Source: an uncultured Clostridia bacterium (GTDB taxonomy: Bacteria > Bacillota > Clostridia > UBA1381). From it: a DNA stretch of 64,000 nucleotides. The position numbers and the translations under genes were made by a program. The stretch is from NCBI GenBank assembly GCA_947591315.1, contig CANQDD010000008.1:1-64000 (forward strand), read 5' to 3'. Positions 9,642 to 19,076 of this stretch are shown here, piece after piece. Under the pieces are notes generated by a model. That model worked only from the letters and a program-made list of their open reading frames with translations. It was not told where the DNA came from and did not search any database. The first letter of the stretch is position 1; every line of letters begins with the position of its first letter.

Positions 9642-11885
9642 ATGAAAAAAAGAATTATTGCCGTTACCGCTGCTTTGGCTGTGTCGGCGGCGGCGTTTAC
9701 GGCGTTCGCGTCACCCGCGGAGGAGCTTCGCGATAAGGGAATACTGAGCGGTTACGAGGACGGTCAGCTTCACCTCGAGCGCACATTGACGCGCGCGGAG
9801 TTTACAAAGATTTTCTGCGACGCGTTTCTGACGGACGATGAGATTAAAGCCGACGCGCCGGATTTTCCCGACGTTCCCGACGGTCACTGGGCGAAGGATT
9901 ATATCGCGGCGGCGTACGGCGCGGGCGTTATTTCGGGCTTTGACGACGGCACATTCCGTCCTGACGACACCGTTACATACGAACAGGCGGTAAAAATTAT
10001 CATGAGCCGCCTTAACTATTCCGGCAGCGCGGCATATCCCGAGGGTTACGTCGGCGGCGCGGTCGATATGGGAATTTCGGATAACGTTCACGCGCTCATA
10101 GGCGACACGATCACTCGTGAGGACGTTGTGTACCTCATTGACAACGCGCTTAAAAAGATAGAGGACGATAAGCGCGAGGCGGAGGAAGAAGCGAACAGCG
10201 ACAGTATACAGTCGCCCGCTTATCTTTGGGGCGGCGGTTCAAGCTCGTCGGGTAGCTCGTCAGGCGGCAGCACGGGAGGCAGTGTACGTCCATCGTCGGG
10301 CGGCTCGTCAGGCGGCGATAAATCCGGCGCGTCAAGCGGCGCAATATCTGACAGCAGCGTCGGTTTTGAGTCGTCGGTCGGCGGAAGCTCGATTTTAGCA
10401 GGCGGCAGCTATGCGCCCGCACCCGCTCCGGAAGCGGAATACGACTATAACGGTTATTTTAACACGGAGGAATACACGTCGGAGGACGAGAACGTGTTCA
10501 AAAACGCGCTCACTTCTCCCTTGTCCACGTTTTCCATTGACGCGGACACCGCGTCCTACAGCAATCTGCGCCGCTTCGCGCTCGGTTACGGTTTGTTCCC
10601 GAAATACGGCTCGATCCGCACCGAGGAGCTTATAAACTACTTCACCTACGACAATCCCCGACCGACCGACGGCAAGCCGTTCGAGGTGTCGGCTGAAACG
10701 GCTGTGTGTCCGTGGAACAGTGAGCATCTGCTCACGAAAATAGCGGTTCAGGGTGACGAGCTTACCGAAAAGCAGCCGACAAACCTCGTGTTCCTTATCG
10801 ACGTTTCAGGCTCGATGTACACGGCTGAAAAGCTGCCGCTCGTTAAAAAGTCGCTGCGTATGCTGCTCGACGAGCTTGACGAAAACGACACGATATCTAT
10901 CGTCACATACGCGTCGGGTACGCGCGTGGCGCTTGACAGCACGCCTGTAAGCGAAAAGGATAAAATACTCGAGGCTATCGCGTCGCTCCGCGCGGGCGGC
11001 GGCACGTACGGCGAGGTCGGTATAAATCTCGCGTATCTGCAGGCGGAGAAACATCTTATTGAGGGCAACAACCGCATAATACTCTGCACCGACGGCGATT
11101 TCAACATAGGAATGTCCTCGACGGGCGACCTTGAAAAGCTCATAAGCGAAAAGCGCGAAAAGGGTATTTTCCTGACGGTTCTCGGCTTCGGCATGGGCAA
11201 TTACAAGGATAACCGCATGGAAACGCTCGCCGACAACGGCAACGGAACATACGCTTACATAGACACCGAACGTGAGGCGAGAAAGGTTTTTGTGGACGAG
11301 ATGCCGAAAACGCTTTACACCATAGCGAAGGACGTTAAAATTCAGGCTGAATTTAATCCGGCGGCGGTAAAGGAGTACCGTCTTGTCGGTTACGAGAACA
11401 GAATACTCAACAATGAGGATTTTGACAACGACAAAAAGGACGCGGGCGAGCTTGGCTGCGGCGCGACAGTAACGGCGCTTTACGAGATTGTGCCCTCCGA
11501 CGGTACGGAAGCGGCGGAGCTTAAATACCGGTCGTCCGAAATTACGGGCGGCGCGGACGAGTTAATGACGGTGAAGCTGCGCTATAAAGACCCCGACGGT
11601 GATGAGAGCAAGCTTATAGAAATGCCCGTCGCAAACTCGGTGACAAGCGAGATGAGCGGCGACTTTAAATTCGCGTCGGCTGTGGCGGAGCTTGGTATGC
11701 TGCTGAACGACTCGGAATTTGTCGGTACGGCTGACTATGACAGCGTGATAAGCCTTGCGCGCGAGGGCGTGGGTGACGATCCGCTCGGTTTCAGGACGGA
11801 ATTTCTTCACATAGCCGACATTTTGAGGTTCATAAGCGAAAACCGCGGCATGTCGCCGACAGATGACACGGATTTGCCGTATTAA
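9642..11885 (+). CDS. SLH-anchored von Willebrand factor A protein (YfbK-like)
   Basis: 747-residue cell-surface protein. After a signal peptide (residues 1-24) come two SLH units (about 28-65, and VPDGHWAKDYIAAAYGAGVI onward to about 120), a Gly/Ser-rich linker (about 195-265), and a YfbK-type N-terminal region. The vWA domain has the MIDAS motif DVSGSMY near residue 387 and LCTDGDFNIG near 485. A C-terminal domain resembling DUF3520 follows. SLH units normally bind pyruvylated wall polymer. It is the third gene of the ECF sigma operon, 17 nt after the anti-sigma gene. YfbK-like proteins beside ECF systems are known from other bacteria, but their function is not settled. Confidence 0.85.
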   Translation: MKKRIIAVTAALAVSAAAFTAFASPAEELRDKGILSGYEDGQLHLERTLTRAEFTKIFCDAFLTDDEIKADAPDFPDVPDGHWAKDYIAAAYGAGVISGFDDGTFRPDDTVTYEQAVKIIMSRLNYSGSAAYPEGYVGGAVDMGISDNVHALIGDTITREDVVYLIDNALKKIEDDKREAEEEANSDSIQSPAYLWGGGSSSSGSSSGGSTGGSVRPSSGGSSGGDKSGASSGAISDSSVGFESSVGGSSILAGGSYAPAPAPEAEYDYNGYFNTEEYTSEDENVFKNALTSPLSTFSIDADTASYSNLRRFALGYGLFPKYGSIRTEELINYFTYDNPRPTDGKPFEVSAETAVCPWNSEHLLTKIAVQGDELTEKQPTNLVFLIDVSGSMYTAEKLPLVKKSLRMLLDELDENDTISIVTYASGTRVALDSTPVSEKDKILEAIASLRAGGGTYGEVGINLAYLQAEKHLIEGNNRIILCTDGDFNIGMSSTGDLEKLISEKREKGIFLTVLGFGMGNYKDNRMETLADNGNGTYAYIDTEREARKVFVDEMPKTLYTIAKDVKIQAEFNPAAVKEYRLVGYENRILNNEDFDNDKKDAGELGCGATVTALYEIVPSDGTEAAELKYRSSEITGGADELMTVKLRYKDPDGDESKLIEMPVANSVTSEMSGDFKFASAVAELGMLLNDSEFVGTADYDSVISLAREGVGDDPLGFRTEFLHIADILRFISENRGMSPTDDTDLPY

Positions 11886-11889
11886 AATC

Positions 11890-11918
11890 TTGACACCGAA
11901 CGCGCAAACTGCTATAAT
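11890..11918 (+). promoter_or_regulatory. Promoter of the rubrerythrin gene
   Basis: TTGACA (11890-11895), 17-nt spacer, TATAAT (11913-11918): perfect sigma-A consensus 40 nt before the start codon. Confidence 0.9.
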
Positions 11919-11957
11919 AAGTGTATACATTTTTTAACACATAAGGAGGATTTTATT

Positions 11958-12506
11958 ATGGCAAAGTACGTATGTCCCGCATGCGGTTATGTTCACGAGG
12001 GAGATCAGCCGCCCGAGAAATGCCCGCTGTGCGGAGTTCCCGGTTCAAAGTTCACGGTTATGGATGAAGGCGCTCTTAACTTCGTTTGCGAGCACGTTAT
12101 AGGCGTGGGCGCGAAGGGCAAGGTTGAGGACGATGTTTACGAGGGATTGAAGGCTAACTTCGAGGGTGAATGCACCGAGGTCGGCATGTATATCGCGATG
12201 TCGAGACAGGCTATCCGCGAGGGTTATCCCGAAATAGGCGAGTTCTACATGAGAGCGGCTCTCGAGGAAGCAGAGCATGCGGCAAAGTTTGCGGAGCTTT
12301 TGGGCGAGGTTGTAACGCCTTCAACAAAGAAGAATCTGCAGCTCCGTGCCGAGGCTGAGTGCGGCGCGACCGCCGGTAAGCTCGACCTCGCTAAGCGCGC
12401 AAAAGAGCTTAACTACGACGCTATCCATGATACCGTGCATGAAATGGCGAAGGATGAAGCAAGACATGGCAAAGGCTTTGAGGGACTTTTGAAGAGATAT
12501 TTTTAA
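11958..12506 (+). CDS. Reverse rubrerythrin (rubredoxin domain first)
   Basis: Non-haem iron peroxidase of anaerobes that reduces H2O2 with electrons from NADH or rubredoxin oxidoreductases. The rubredoxin-like iron site comes first ([10 protein letters not shown] and CPLCGVPG, residues 5-30), followed by a four-helix ferritin-like di-iron domain with the Glu/His ligands in [35 protein letters not shown] and [14 protein letters not shown]. This order is that of clostridial reverse rubrerythrin; the length of 182 is typical. Its last 51 nt are the left attachment site of the mobile DNA that follows: two further copies of this 3' end lie at 21785 and 23233 and encode an extra C-terminal Gly that this copy lacks. 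Confidence 0.92.
   Translation: MAKYVCPACGYVHEGDQPPEKCPLCGVPGSKFTVMDEGALNFVCEHVIGVGAKGKVEDDVYEGLKANFEGECTEVGMYIAMSRQAIREGYPEIGEFYMRAALEEAEHAAKFAELLGEVVTPSTKKNLQLRAEAECGATAGKLDLAKRAKELNYDAIHDTVHEMAKDEARHGKGFEGLLKRYF
12456..12506 (+). mobile_element. attL: integration site inside the rubrerythrin 3' end
   Basis: The 51 nt from GAAGC to the stop codon match, in frame, sequences at 21785-21838 and 23233-23286; all three encode [16 protein letters not shown]. The identical stretch with the 23233 copy starts GAAGCAAGACATGG. A tyrosine integrase gene lies immediately upstream of the copy at 21785. Confidence 0.8.
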
Positions 12507-12600
12507 GCTTGAAATTGCAGCGTTTCAGCGAGGTTAAAATATCCGCAAACCCTTGTATTACCTGATGTCAACGGGTTTTTACAAAAAATATTTGAACTTG

Positions 12601-12640
12601 AAAAATGGTTTTGCCGCGAAATTGCGGCAAAACCATTTTT
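12601..12640. terminator. Strong bidirectional hairpin at the left end of element A
   Basis: Perfect 17-bp stem (12601-12617 with 12624-12640), 6-nt loop, with A and T runs on the two flanks. It would stop rubrerythrin transcription and shield the element. Confidence 0.75.
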
Positions 12641-12648
12641 TTGATAAA

Positions 12649-12725
12649 AAAGTGTGTGAAAAAGTGTGTTTTGGTATTTTTTCACCCTGCGAAAAACGCA
12701 AAAAGTGTGTGACTTTACACACTTT
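12649..12725. repeat. AAAGTGTGT repeat cluster, candidate integrase arm sites
   Basis: AAAGTGTGT occurs at 12649, 12661 and 12702 and inverted at 12717-12725; the last two form a hairpin. The motif recurs at 21700-21708, with a one-mismatch copy at 21712-21720, near the right attachment site. This spacing at both ends suits arm-type sites for the integrase's N-terminal domain. The rest of the gap up to 13190 is AT-rich with no convincing gene. Confidence 0.4.
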
Positions 12726-13190
12726 TTTGGTTGCAAACACTGTTCCTAACAGCATTTTTGGGGTTGACTATAGGGTGTGGCTGCGTTATTATGGAGAAAA
12801 ATAACAAGGAGAAGGTTTATGATGGATTTGCGTGATATTACTTATAATATTGCCAGGCCAGTTTCTATTCTACAACTTTGGTAAAGAGCAGAATTTTATA
12901 AATAATGTAAACTTTTTTATAAAAAACTTATACCTATTTATAAAAGCGCATGCGCTTATGTTTTAAATACAAAAGTTAAAAATTTTTGCATAATTAATGG
13001 GTATTGTAAAAAATAGATACCTTTATATAACTTGTGTCTATCTTTTAAATATTGAAATTTATGGATAATTTTCAATTAAAGAAGATTATTCGCCTTTTCA
13101 AACACTTTTTGCAGGAGTATGAGGTCATAGAATAATGCCACCTGTATGACTTTAAGTAGTAAAATCTATAAATTTTTAAGTGGAGAAATA

Positions 13191-13219
13191 TTGAAAAATG
13201 GCATACCTTATGATATAAT
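13191..13219 (+). promoter_or_regulatory. Promoter of the restriction-modification-like operon
   Basis: TTGAAA (13191-13196), 17-nt spacer, TATAAT (13214-13219), 47 nt before the GTG start. Confidence 0.65.
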
Positions 13220-13265
13220 AAATTATTATACTATATGAATTCAGAAATTGAGCAAGGAGTAGAAA

Positions 13266-14237
13266 GTGGGAAAAAATATAGACGTTTACGAAAATGAAAT
13301 CGTAGGCTACAGCAAAGAAATCTTTGATATTCTACTCATGGATAGAACTACACGACATAATATCGTGTGGGCTACAGATGATTACAGTGACAAAGGCGCA
13401 CAGTACCGCGCTCAATGCGAAATAACGCCCAGCCTCATAACAGGGATTTTTGGGAAAGTAATCTGCCCGCGAGTAGAAAAAGAAAAGCATCACCAAAATA
13501 TAAGAACAAGGAACATGGCTGAGGTTTTTACTCCGTCTTGGATATGCAATGCACAAAATAACCTTATAGATGAGCAGTGGTTCGGTAGAAAGGATGTATT
13601 TAACTATGAGGCGGATAAGACATGGATTCCGATTTCGGACAAAGTTGAATTTCCAAAAAAATCAAAAAAAACTTGGAAGGACTATGTTGATGCAAGGCGT
13701 CTGGAGATAACCTGCGGCGAAGCTCCGTACCTTGTCTCCCGATATGACACTGTAACAGGTGAATATATAGAAGTGCCACATCGTATAGGGCTTTTAGACA
13801 GAAAGTTGCGCGTGATAAATGAAAATACAGACAATGAAAAAGACTGGTATATTTGGACTGTAAGAGCATTTCAAAGTATATACGGGTACGAATTTCAAGG
13901 GGATAGCTTGCTGATTGCAAGGGAAAACCTACTATATTCTTTTATTGATAATTTGCGATATAAATTTGACAGAGAGCCTACTAACAAGGAATTGAAAGAG
14001 ATAGCAACCATCATATCTTGGAATATATGGCAAATGGACGGGCTGTATTTTACTGTTCCGTACAGTGGAAATTACGAGGATGTTGACCAAGTTACTTTGG
14101 ATGACCTGTTTGAGGGCGACTCAGGATTAGACCTTGACAAGTCAGCTTCAGTTTGTAAAATACACGATTGGCGAGCAAACAAAACGATTGATTTTAAATC
14201 GTTGCTGAAAGGAGCGAACGATGAATTCAGGATTTGA
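13266..14237 (+). CDS. Restriction-modification subunit with methyltransferase motifs X/I/II only
   Basis: 323-residue protein starting at GTG 13266 (AAGGAG 6 nt upstream). It carries the SAM-binding front half of a gamma-type adenine methyltransferase: motif X-like AEVFTPSWICNAQNNLID near residue 84, motif I-like LEITCGEAPYLVSRYD near 147, and a motif II-like stretch with GYEFQGDSLLIARENLL near 210. No catalytic NPPY/DPPY motif is present. That motif lies instead at residue 1016 of the next protein, whose start overlaps this stop by 17 nt. Similar proteins are, from memory, annotated 'restriction endonuclease subunit M'. The two products probably assemble one methyltransferase. Codon use is AT-rich, unlike the host. 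Confidence 0.75.
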   Translation: MGKNIDVYENEIVGYSKEIFDILLMDRTTRHNIVWATDDYSDKGAQYRAQCEITPSLITGIFGKVICPRVEKEKHHQNIRTRNMAEVFTPSWICNAQNNLIDEQWFGRKDVFNYEADKTWIPISDKVEFPKKSKKTWKDYVDARRLEITCGEAPYLVSRYDTVTGEYIEVPHRIGLLDRKLRVINENTDNEKDWYIWTVRAFQSIYGYEFQGDSLLIARENLLYSFIDNLRYKFDREPTNKELKEIATIISWNIWQMDGLYFTVPYSGNYEDVDQVTLDDLFEGDSGLDLDKSASVCKIHDWRANKTIDFKSLLKGANDEFRI

Positions 14238-17200
14238 AAAAGCATTTGCATATAAGGTGATATATGTATTCGGCATTAACGATGAAGCACATAAGGGTTT
14301 GCTGAAAATAGGTGATGCTACACTTAATACAAGCGAGAGTATTGATAATCTACCTCCAAATTGTAAGGCTTTAAATCAGGCTGCAAGGGACAGAATAAGG
14401 GAATATACCAATACGGCTGGTATCGAGTTCGACCTTAAGCACACAGAGCTGGCTGTTAGAGTCATTATCAACGAAGATGGGGGTCAGCTATTAAAAGCCT
14501 TTCGTGACCATGACGTGCATAGTGTTCTTGAAAATTCAAACATTCCCAAGAAGAAAATCAAAGGTACTACAGGCAAGGAGTGGTTTGAAGTAGACCTTGA
14601 AACGGCAAAAGCAGCAATTAAAGCTGTCAAGGATATGCGTCACAATCTATCGGGTACAAACACAACAGTACAAACACCTATTGTACTTAGACCCGAGCAG
14701 ATAGAAGCGATTGATAAAACTTGTAAACAGTATAAAACCGGCAACAAAATGCTCTGGAACGCAAAAATGCGCTTCGGCAAGACTTTAAGCGCATTGCAAG
14801 TTGTAAAGAACTGTGGTTTTAAAAAGACGATAATAATTACACACCGTCCTGTTGTTGATAAAGGTTGGTATGAGGACTTCAACAAGATTTTCGATAAGAC
14901 AGATGGGTATATTTACGGCTCTAAAAGCAGTGGATATGACGTAGACGGACTCTTGAAATCAGGTAAAAATTTTGTCTATTTCGCATCTATGCAAGATTTG
15001 AGAGGCTCGAAAGAGGCTGGCGGTAAATTTGAAAAGAATGAGACTATATTTGATACGAAGTGGGATTTTGTGATTGTCGATGAAGCTCATGAGGGGACTA
15101 CTACGGCATTAGGCGATGAAGTAATAAAAAAGGTTGTAAAGGAAACGACTTCAAATAACACTAAATTCCTCGCCTTATCTGGTACTCCATTTAATATCTT
15201 AAAGGATTATGATGACAATATATACACATGGGATTATGTAATGGAGCAACAGCGCAAGAATGAGTGGGATAAAGAACATTTTGGCGATTCAAACCCATAC
15301 GAAGAGTTGCCTGAGTTAAAAATTTATACATATAATTTAGGTGACTTGTTAAAAACTCAATATATTGAACTTGAAGATAAGGCGTTCAATTTCAGAGAGT
15401 TTTTCAGGGTGTGGACAGGTGACTTAAAGTATGATAAAAAGCCTCTGCCTGACGGAACTCATGAGGGAGATTTCTACCATAGGGATGACGTGTGGAGTTT
15501 CCTGAACTTGATAACAAAAGAGGATGAACAAAGCTGTTACCCATTCTCAAACAATGAGTATCGCGATTTGTTTCGCCACACACTATGGATGGTTCCTGGC
15601 GTGAAAGAGGCACGAGCCTTAAAGAAACTAATGATGCAGCACCCTGTCTTTGGTAATGGTTCGTTTGATATAGTAAATGTTGCAGGTGTGGGTGACGAGG
15701 AAGAAAAATCGACTGAGGCGTTAAAGAAGGTTACAGAGGCTATCGCAAATGCTGAAAAGGAATCATCTCCTGAGCAATACACTATTACGCTTTCCTGTGG
15801 TAAGCTCACGACAGGAGTAACAGTCAGAGAATGGACTGCTGTATTTATGCTTGCGGGTTCTTTCTCAACCTCAGCAGCCAACTATTTGCAGACCATATTT
15901 CGTGTTCAATCACCTTGCAATAAGGACGGTAGGATTAAAGAGTGTTGCTATGTGTTTGATTTTGCGCCTGACCGCACATTGAAAATGGTTGCGGAATCGG
16001 TTGCTCTTTCCACAAAAGCAGGAAAAACAAACGAAAGTGACAAGCGAATTCTGGGAGAATTTCTGAATTATTGTCCTGTTATTGCTGTGAGCGGAACAGT
16101 TATGAAGAAATATGATACTAACAAACTGCTTCAACAGTTAAAGAGAGCGTATGCGGAACGGGCGGTTCAGAACGGATTTGATGATACTAACCTTTATAAT
16201 GATGAACTTTTGAAACTTAACGATATTGACCTTGAAAGGTTTAACACGCTCAAGGGTATCATAGGCAAATCCAAAGCTTCTCCAAAATCAAAGGACATTG
16301 ATGTGAACAATCAAGGCTTTACTGACGAGGAATACGAAGAGTTAAACAGACTTGAAAAGAAGCAAAAGAAACAGCGTACTCCAGAGGAACAGCAGAGGCT
16401 TGAGGAGTTAAAGGAACGTAATAAAAATAGGAATAATGCAATCTCTATTTTAAGAGGTATATCTATTCGTATGCCTCTACTTATATATGGAGCAGATGTA
16501 GATATAGGTGAGGATTTAACACTTGACAAATTCCTTGATGATAAGGTTGTAGACCCCGCATCTTGGGAAGAATTTATGCCTACGGGTGTTACCAAAGAGG
16601 TCTTTAAGGATTTTATAAAATACTATGACCCTGAAATATTTATTGCGGCAGGTAGGCGGATAAGGAATATAGTGAAGGGTGCGGACGAACTTTTGCCAAC
16701 AGAGCGTGTTAAGAAAATAGCTGAATTGTTCGCTTGCTTTAAAAATCCTGACAAGGAAACAGTCCTCACTCCATGGCGAGTTGTAAATATGCATATGAGC
16801 GATTGCTTGGGAGGGTATGACTTTTATGACGAGGCACACACCCAGATGCAGGACAAACCTCGGTTTGTAAGTCATGGACAAGTTACAGAGGATACGTTTG
16901 CTAATAAAGACGCACAAATCCTTGAGATAAATTCCAAAACAGGTTTATATCCATTGTATGTGACATACAGCATTTTTCGCGCAAAGATGAATGATTTAAG
17001 TGGAGATATATCAGCTGAACAGGAATTGGAGCTATGGCGGGAAACTATAAAAGATAATGTGTTTGTGATTTGCAAAACGCCTATGGCAAAGCAGATAACA
17101 AAAAGGACATTGCTTGGATATAAAGCTGGAGAGGTAAACGCACACTATTTTGACGACTTGATTAATATGCTACAAAACAAGCCTGAGCAGTTTACGGACA

Positions 17201-18273
17201 AAGTATTAAGACCAAGCTATTGGAAAAAGAAAGGTGATAAAATGCAATTCGATGCAGTTGTGGGCAATCCGCCATATCAACTTCAGGGAGGATCAGGAGG
17301 CAATAACGATGCGCCTATCTATCAGCACTTTGCAAGTGCAATAAGCAATCTCAACCCGACCTATACTTCGCTTATAATACCATCCAGATGGTTCTCTACA
17401 GGGCGAGAAAATTTGCTTGGAGAATTTCGTCGAAATATGCTAACAAACAAATCCCTAAAAACGCTGGTGGCTTTTGCAAGTTCAAGAGATATATTCACAA
17501 GCGTAGAAATAAAAGGTGGTATATGTTACTATTTGATAGATAATAATTATAGCGGAAAGTGCTTGTATAGCCTTGTTCATGATGGATTAAGAGAATCGTC
17601 CATGATTAACTTAGATGATTTTGATATCTTTGTTAGAGAACCACATACAGCTGAAATAGTGAGTAAAATACTCGCATTCACAGGCAAAGAAGTAGATATG
17701 GTTGATACAATAGTTTCAAGTGATACACCGTTTGGAATTTCGTCAAACCCAAGAACAAGCAAAAAAAATCCGATGGCAGTATATGAAACAGAAACTACGG
17801 AGCATAACACTAAACTTTTTCATATAGAAAAACAAAAAAGGAAGGTCGAATTTATAGAAAGAGCCCTTATTGTAAAAAATACAGATGCTATTGATAAACA
17901 TAAAGTTTTTATCCCTGGAGCTGGCGGCTCAGGAAACGATGCGAGTGTCTTAGGCAAACCAGAATATGCTGCACCCAATTCTGTATGTTCACAGTCGTAT
18001 TTATTTGCGGCATTTGCATCAGAAAATGAAGCAAAAAATTTTATTAAATATCTGGGAACGAAACTGTTTAGACTGCTCGTGTCGGCAAGTAAGATATCAC
18101 AACAAGCCTCAAACAGAGTGTATCGATTTGTCCCATTACAGGATTTCACAGCAAATTCAGACATCTATTGGGATTTAAGCATACCAGATATAGATAAGCA
18201 GCTTTATAAGAAATATAATCTCACCGAGGAGGATATTTCTTATATAGACAAAAAAATCAAGTACATATTTTAA
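14221..18273 (+). CDS. GIY-YIG nuclease-SF2 helicase-adenine methyltransferase fusion
   Basis: 1350-residue multi-domain protein, start ATG 14221 (AAAGGAG upstream). Domains in order: a T5orf172/GIY-YIG-like nuclease (about 10-130, with KVIYVFG, LLKIGDA and late EWFEV); an SF2 translocase with Walker A MRFGKT (GKT 186-188), DEAH (287-290), LSGTPF (319-324), TTGVTVREW and QTIFRVQ (from 557); a Glu/Lys-rich linker near 710-740; and a C-terminal methyltransferase half with NPPY (1016-1019), IIPSRWFSTGR and probable target-recognition region to the end. It resembles single-chain Type ISP/IIG enzymes but uses a GIY-YIG-like nuclease and lacks SAM motif I, which is in the preceding gene. It likely cuts and modifies invading DNA. 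Confidence 0.8.
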   Translation: MNSGFEKAFAYKVIYVFGINDEAHKGLLKIGDATLNTSESIDNLPPNCKALNQAARDRIREYTNTAGIEFDLKHTELAVRVIINEDGGQLLKAFRDHDVHSVLENSNIPKKKIKGTTGKEWFEVDLETAKAAIKAVKDMRHNLSGTNTTVQTPIVLRPEQIEAIDKTCKQYKTGNKMLWNAKMRFGKTLSALQVVKNCGFKKTIIITHRPVVDKGWYEDFNKIFDKTDGYIYGSKSSGYDVDGLLKSGKNFVYFASMQDLRGSKEAGGKFEKNETIFDTKWDFVIVDEAHEGTTTALGDEVIKKVVKETTSNNTKFLALSGTPFNILKDYDDNIYTWDYVMEQQRKNEWDKEHFGDSNPYEELPELKIYTYNLGDLLKTQYIELEDKAFNFREFFRVWTGDLKYDKKPLPDGTHEGDFYHRDDVWSFLNLITKEDEQSCYPFSNNEYRDLFRHTLWMVPGVKEARALKKLMMQHPVFGNGSFDIVNVAGVGDEEEKSTEALKKVTEAIANAEKESSPEQYTITLSCGKLTTGVTVREWTAVFMLAGSFSTSAANYLQTIFRVQSPCNKDGRIKECCYVFDFAPDRTLKMVAESVALSTKAGKTNESDKRILGEFLNYCPVIAVSGTVMKKYDTNKLLQQLKRAYAERAVQNGFDDTNLYNDELLKLNDIDLERFNTLKGIIGKSKASPKSKDIDVNNQGFTDEEYEELNRLEKKQKKQRTPEEQQRLEELKERNKNRNNAISILRGISIRMPLLIYGADVDIGEDLTLDKFLDDKVVDPASWEEFMPTGVTKEVFKDFIKYYDPEIFIAAGRRIRNIVKGADELLPTERVKKIAELFACFKNPDKETVLTPWRVVNMHMSDCLGGYDFYDEAHTQMQDKPRFVSHGQVTEDTFANKDAQILEINSKTGLYPLYVTYSIFRAKMNDLSGDISAEQELELWRETIKDNVFVICKTPMAKQITKRTLLGYKAGEVNAHYFDDLINMLQNKPEQFTDKVLRPSYWKKKGDKMQFDAVVGNPPYQLQGGSGGNNDAPIYQHFASAISNLNPTYTSLIIPSRWFSTGRENLLGEFRRNMLTNKSLKTLVAFASSRDIFTSVEIKGGICYYLIDNNYSGKCLYSLVHDGLRESSMINLDDFDIFVREPHTAEIVSKILAFTGKEVDMVDTIVSSDTPFGISSNPRTSKKNPMAVYETETTEHNTKLFHIEKQKRKVEFIERALIVKNTDAIDKHKVFIPGAGGSGNDASVLGKPEYAAPNSVCSQSYLFAAFASENEAKNFIKYLGTKLFRLLVSASKISQQASNRVYRFVPLQDFTANSDIYWDLSIPDIDKQLYKKYNLTEEDISYIDKKIKYIF

Positions 18274-18389
18274 TATGTGCTATAGTTATATATTATCAAC
18301 ACCTTAACGGCAACTTTGAGATGCAAAAGCGGTTCGGGATTAAAAATGAATCACTCAAATATAAACGTATGGATTAATGGGGAGAGAAT

Positions 18390-19076
18390 ATGGAATTAAA
18401 TAATAACACAATAGATATGTACCACGAAACAAGGCATGTGGTCGCTATTTTGGATTTGCTTGGCGCGTCTGAACAAATTTGTAGTGCCAACAGCGAAAGA
18501 ACAATGAGTATTATGCTACATATTTTCACATCTGCAAAAGATTACTGGCATAGTTTTAATAGCGCGCCGGATATATCCAGTAATATTAAATTTGTTACTT
18601 TTTCGGATAATATCGCTATGGCATTAAAATTGCCAAATAACATGGACGATAAAACAATGATTGATGCAATAAAAAATTTTATAATTTACATCAGTGTTTT
18701 TCAAGGAGTTGCATTATTCTATAAACTTTTGTTTAGAGGCGGAATTGCGATAGGGAATCTCTATATAAACCAACGCAAAAATTTTATATGGGGAAAAGCG
18801 TTGGTTGACGCTCATATTTTGGAAGAAAAAAGTGCTCTGTATCCCCGTGTGGTATTAAGTCATCAACTATCGCAGCTTGAGTTCCCTGATGATGTAAGAA
18901 TTCTTAAAGATTTTGACGGATTATTTTTTGTAGACTATTTAACTAAGGTTAGGCAAGCTTTTCCAGAATGGATATATAACGCTCTGACAATGATACAAAC
19001 GGCATATGCTGAATATTCAGATAATGAACGAATCTTACAAAAATATAGCTGGCTTAAGCATCATATAGAAAATTAA
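18390..19076 (+). CDS. Class III nucleotide-cyclase-like protein
   Basis: 228-residue soluble protein. Its motif order follows class III nucleotidyl cyclases: AILDLLGAS with Asp22 (metal-Asp position in strand 1), VTFSDNIAMAL with Asp73 (second metal-Asp position), FRGGIAIGNLY (116-125) and a WGKALVDAHILEE...YPRVVLS block like the G..VN.AarLe..A...ilvS segment. Substrate-selecting residues cannot be assigned by eye. It lies 116 nt after the R-M-like gene, inside the mobile element. Class III-like cyclases act in antiphage signalling (Pycsar), but no Pycsar effector is adjacent here. I infer a defence or regulatory role; catalysis is untested. Confidence 0.6.
   Translation: MELNNNTIDMYHETRHVVAILDLLGASEQICSANSERTMSIMLHIFTSAKDYWHSFNSAPDISSNIKFVTFSDNIAMALKLPNNMDDKTMIDAIKNFIIYISVFQGVALFYKLLFRGGIAIGNLYINQRKNFIWGKALVDAHILEEKSALYPRVVLSHQLSQLEFPDDVRILKDFDGLFFVDYLTKVRQAFPEWIYNALTMIQTAYAEYSDNERILQKYSWLKHHIEN

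Noticed and set aside
12819-12884. Possible 21-codon ORF starting MMDLRDITYNIARPV with AAGGAG upstream
   Set aside because: Good ribosome site but too short and unrecognised; could be a truncated gene at the element's left end. Not called.
13061-13135. 24-codon ORF MDNFQLKKIIRLFKHFLQ and on
   Set aside because: No SD and no recognised family; AT-rich non-coding background explains it.
18291-18377. Open frame encoding YQHLNGNFEMQKRFGIKN and on to a stop after KRMD
   Set aside because: Looks protein-like and lies right after the helicase-methyltransferase gene, but it has no start codon or SD of its own. At most it is a remnant of a lost gene.
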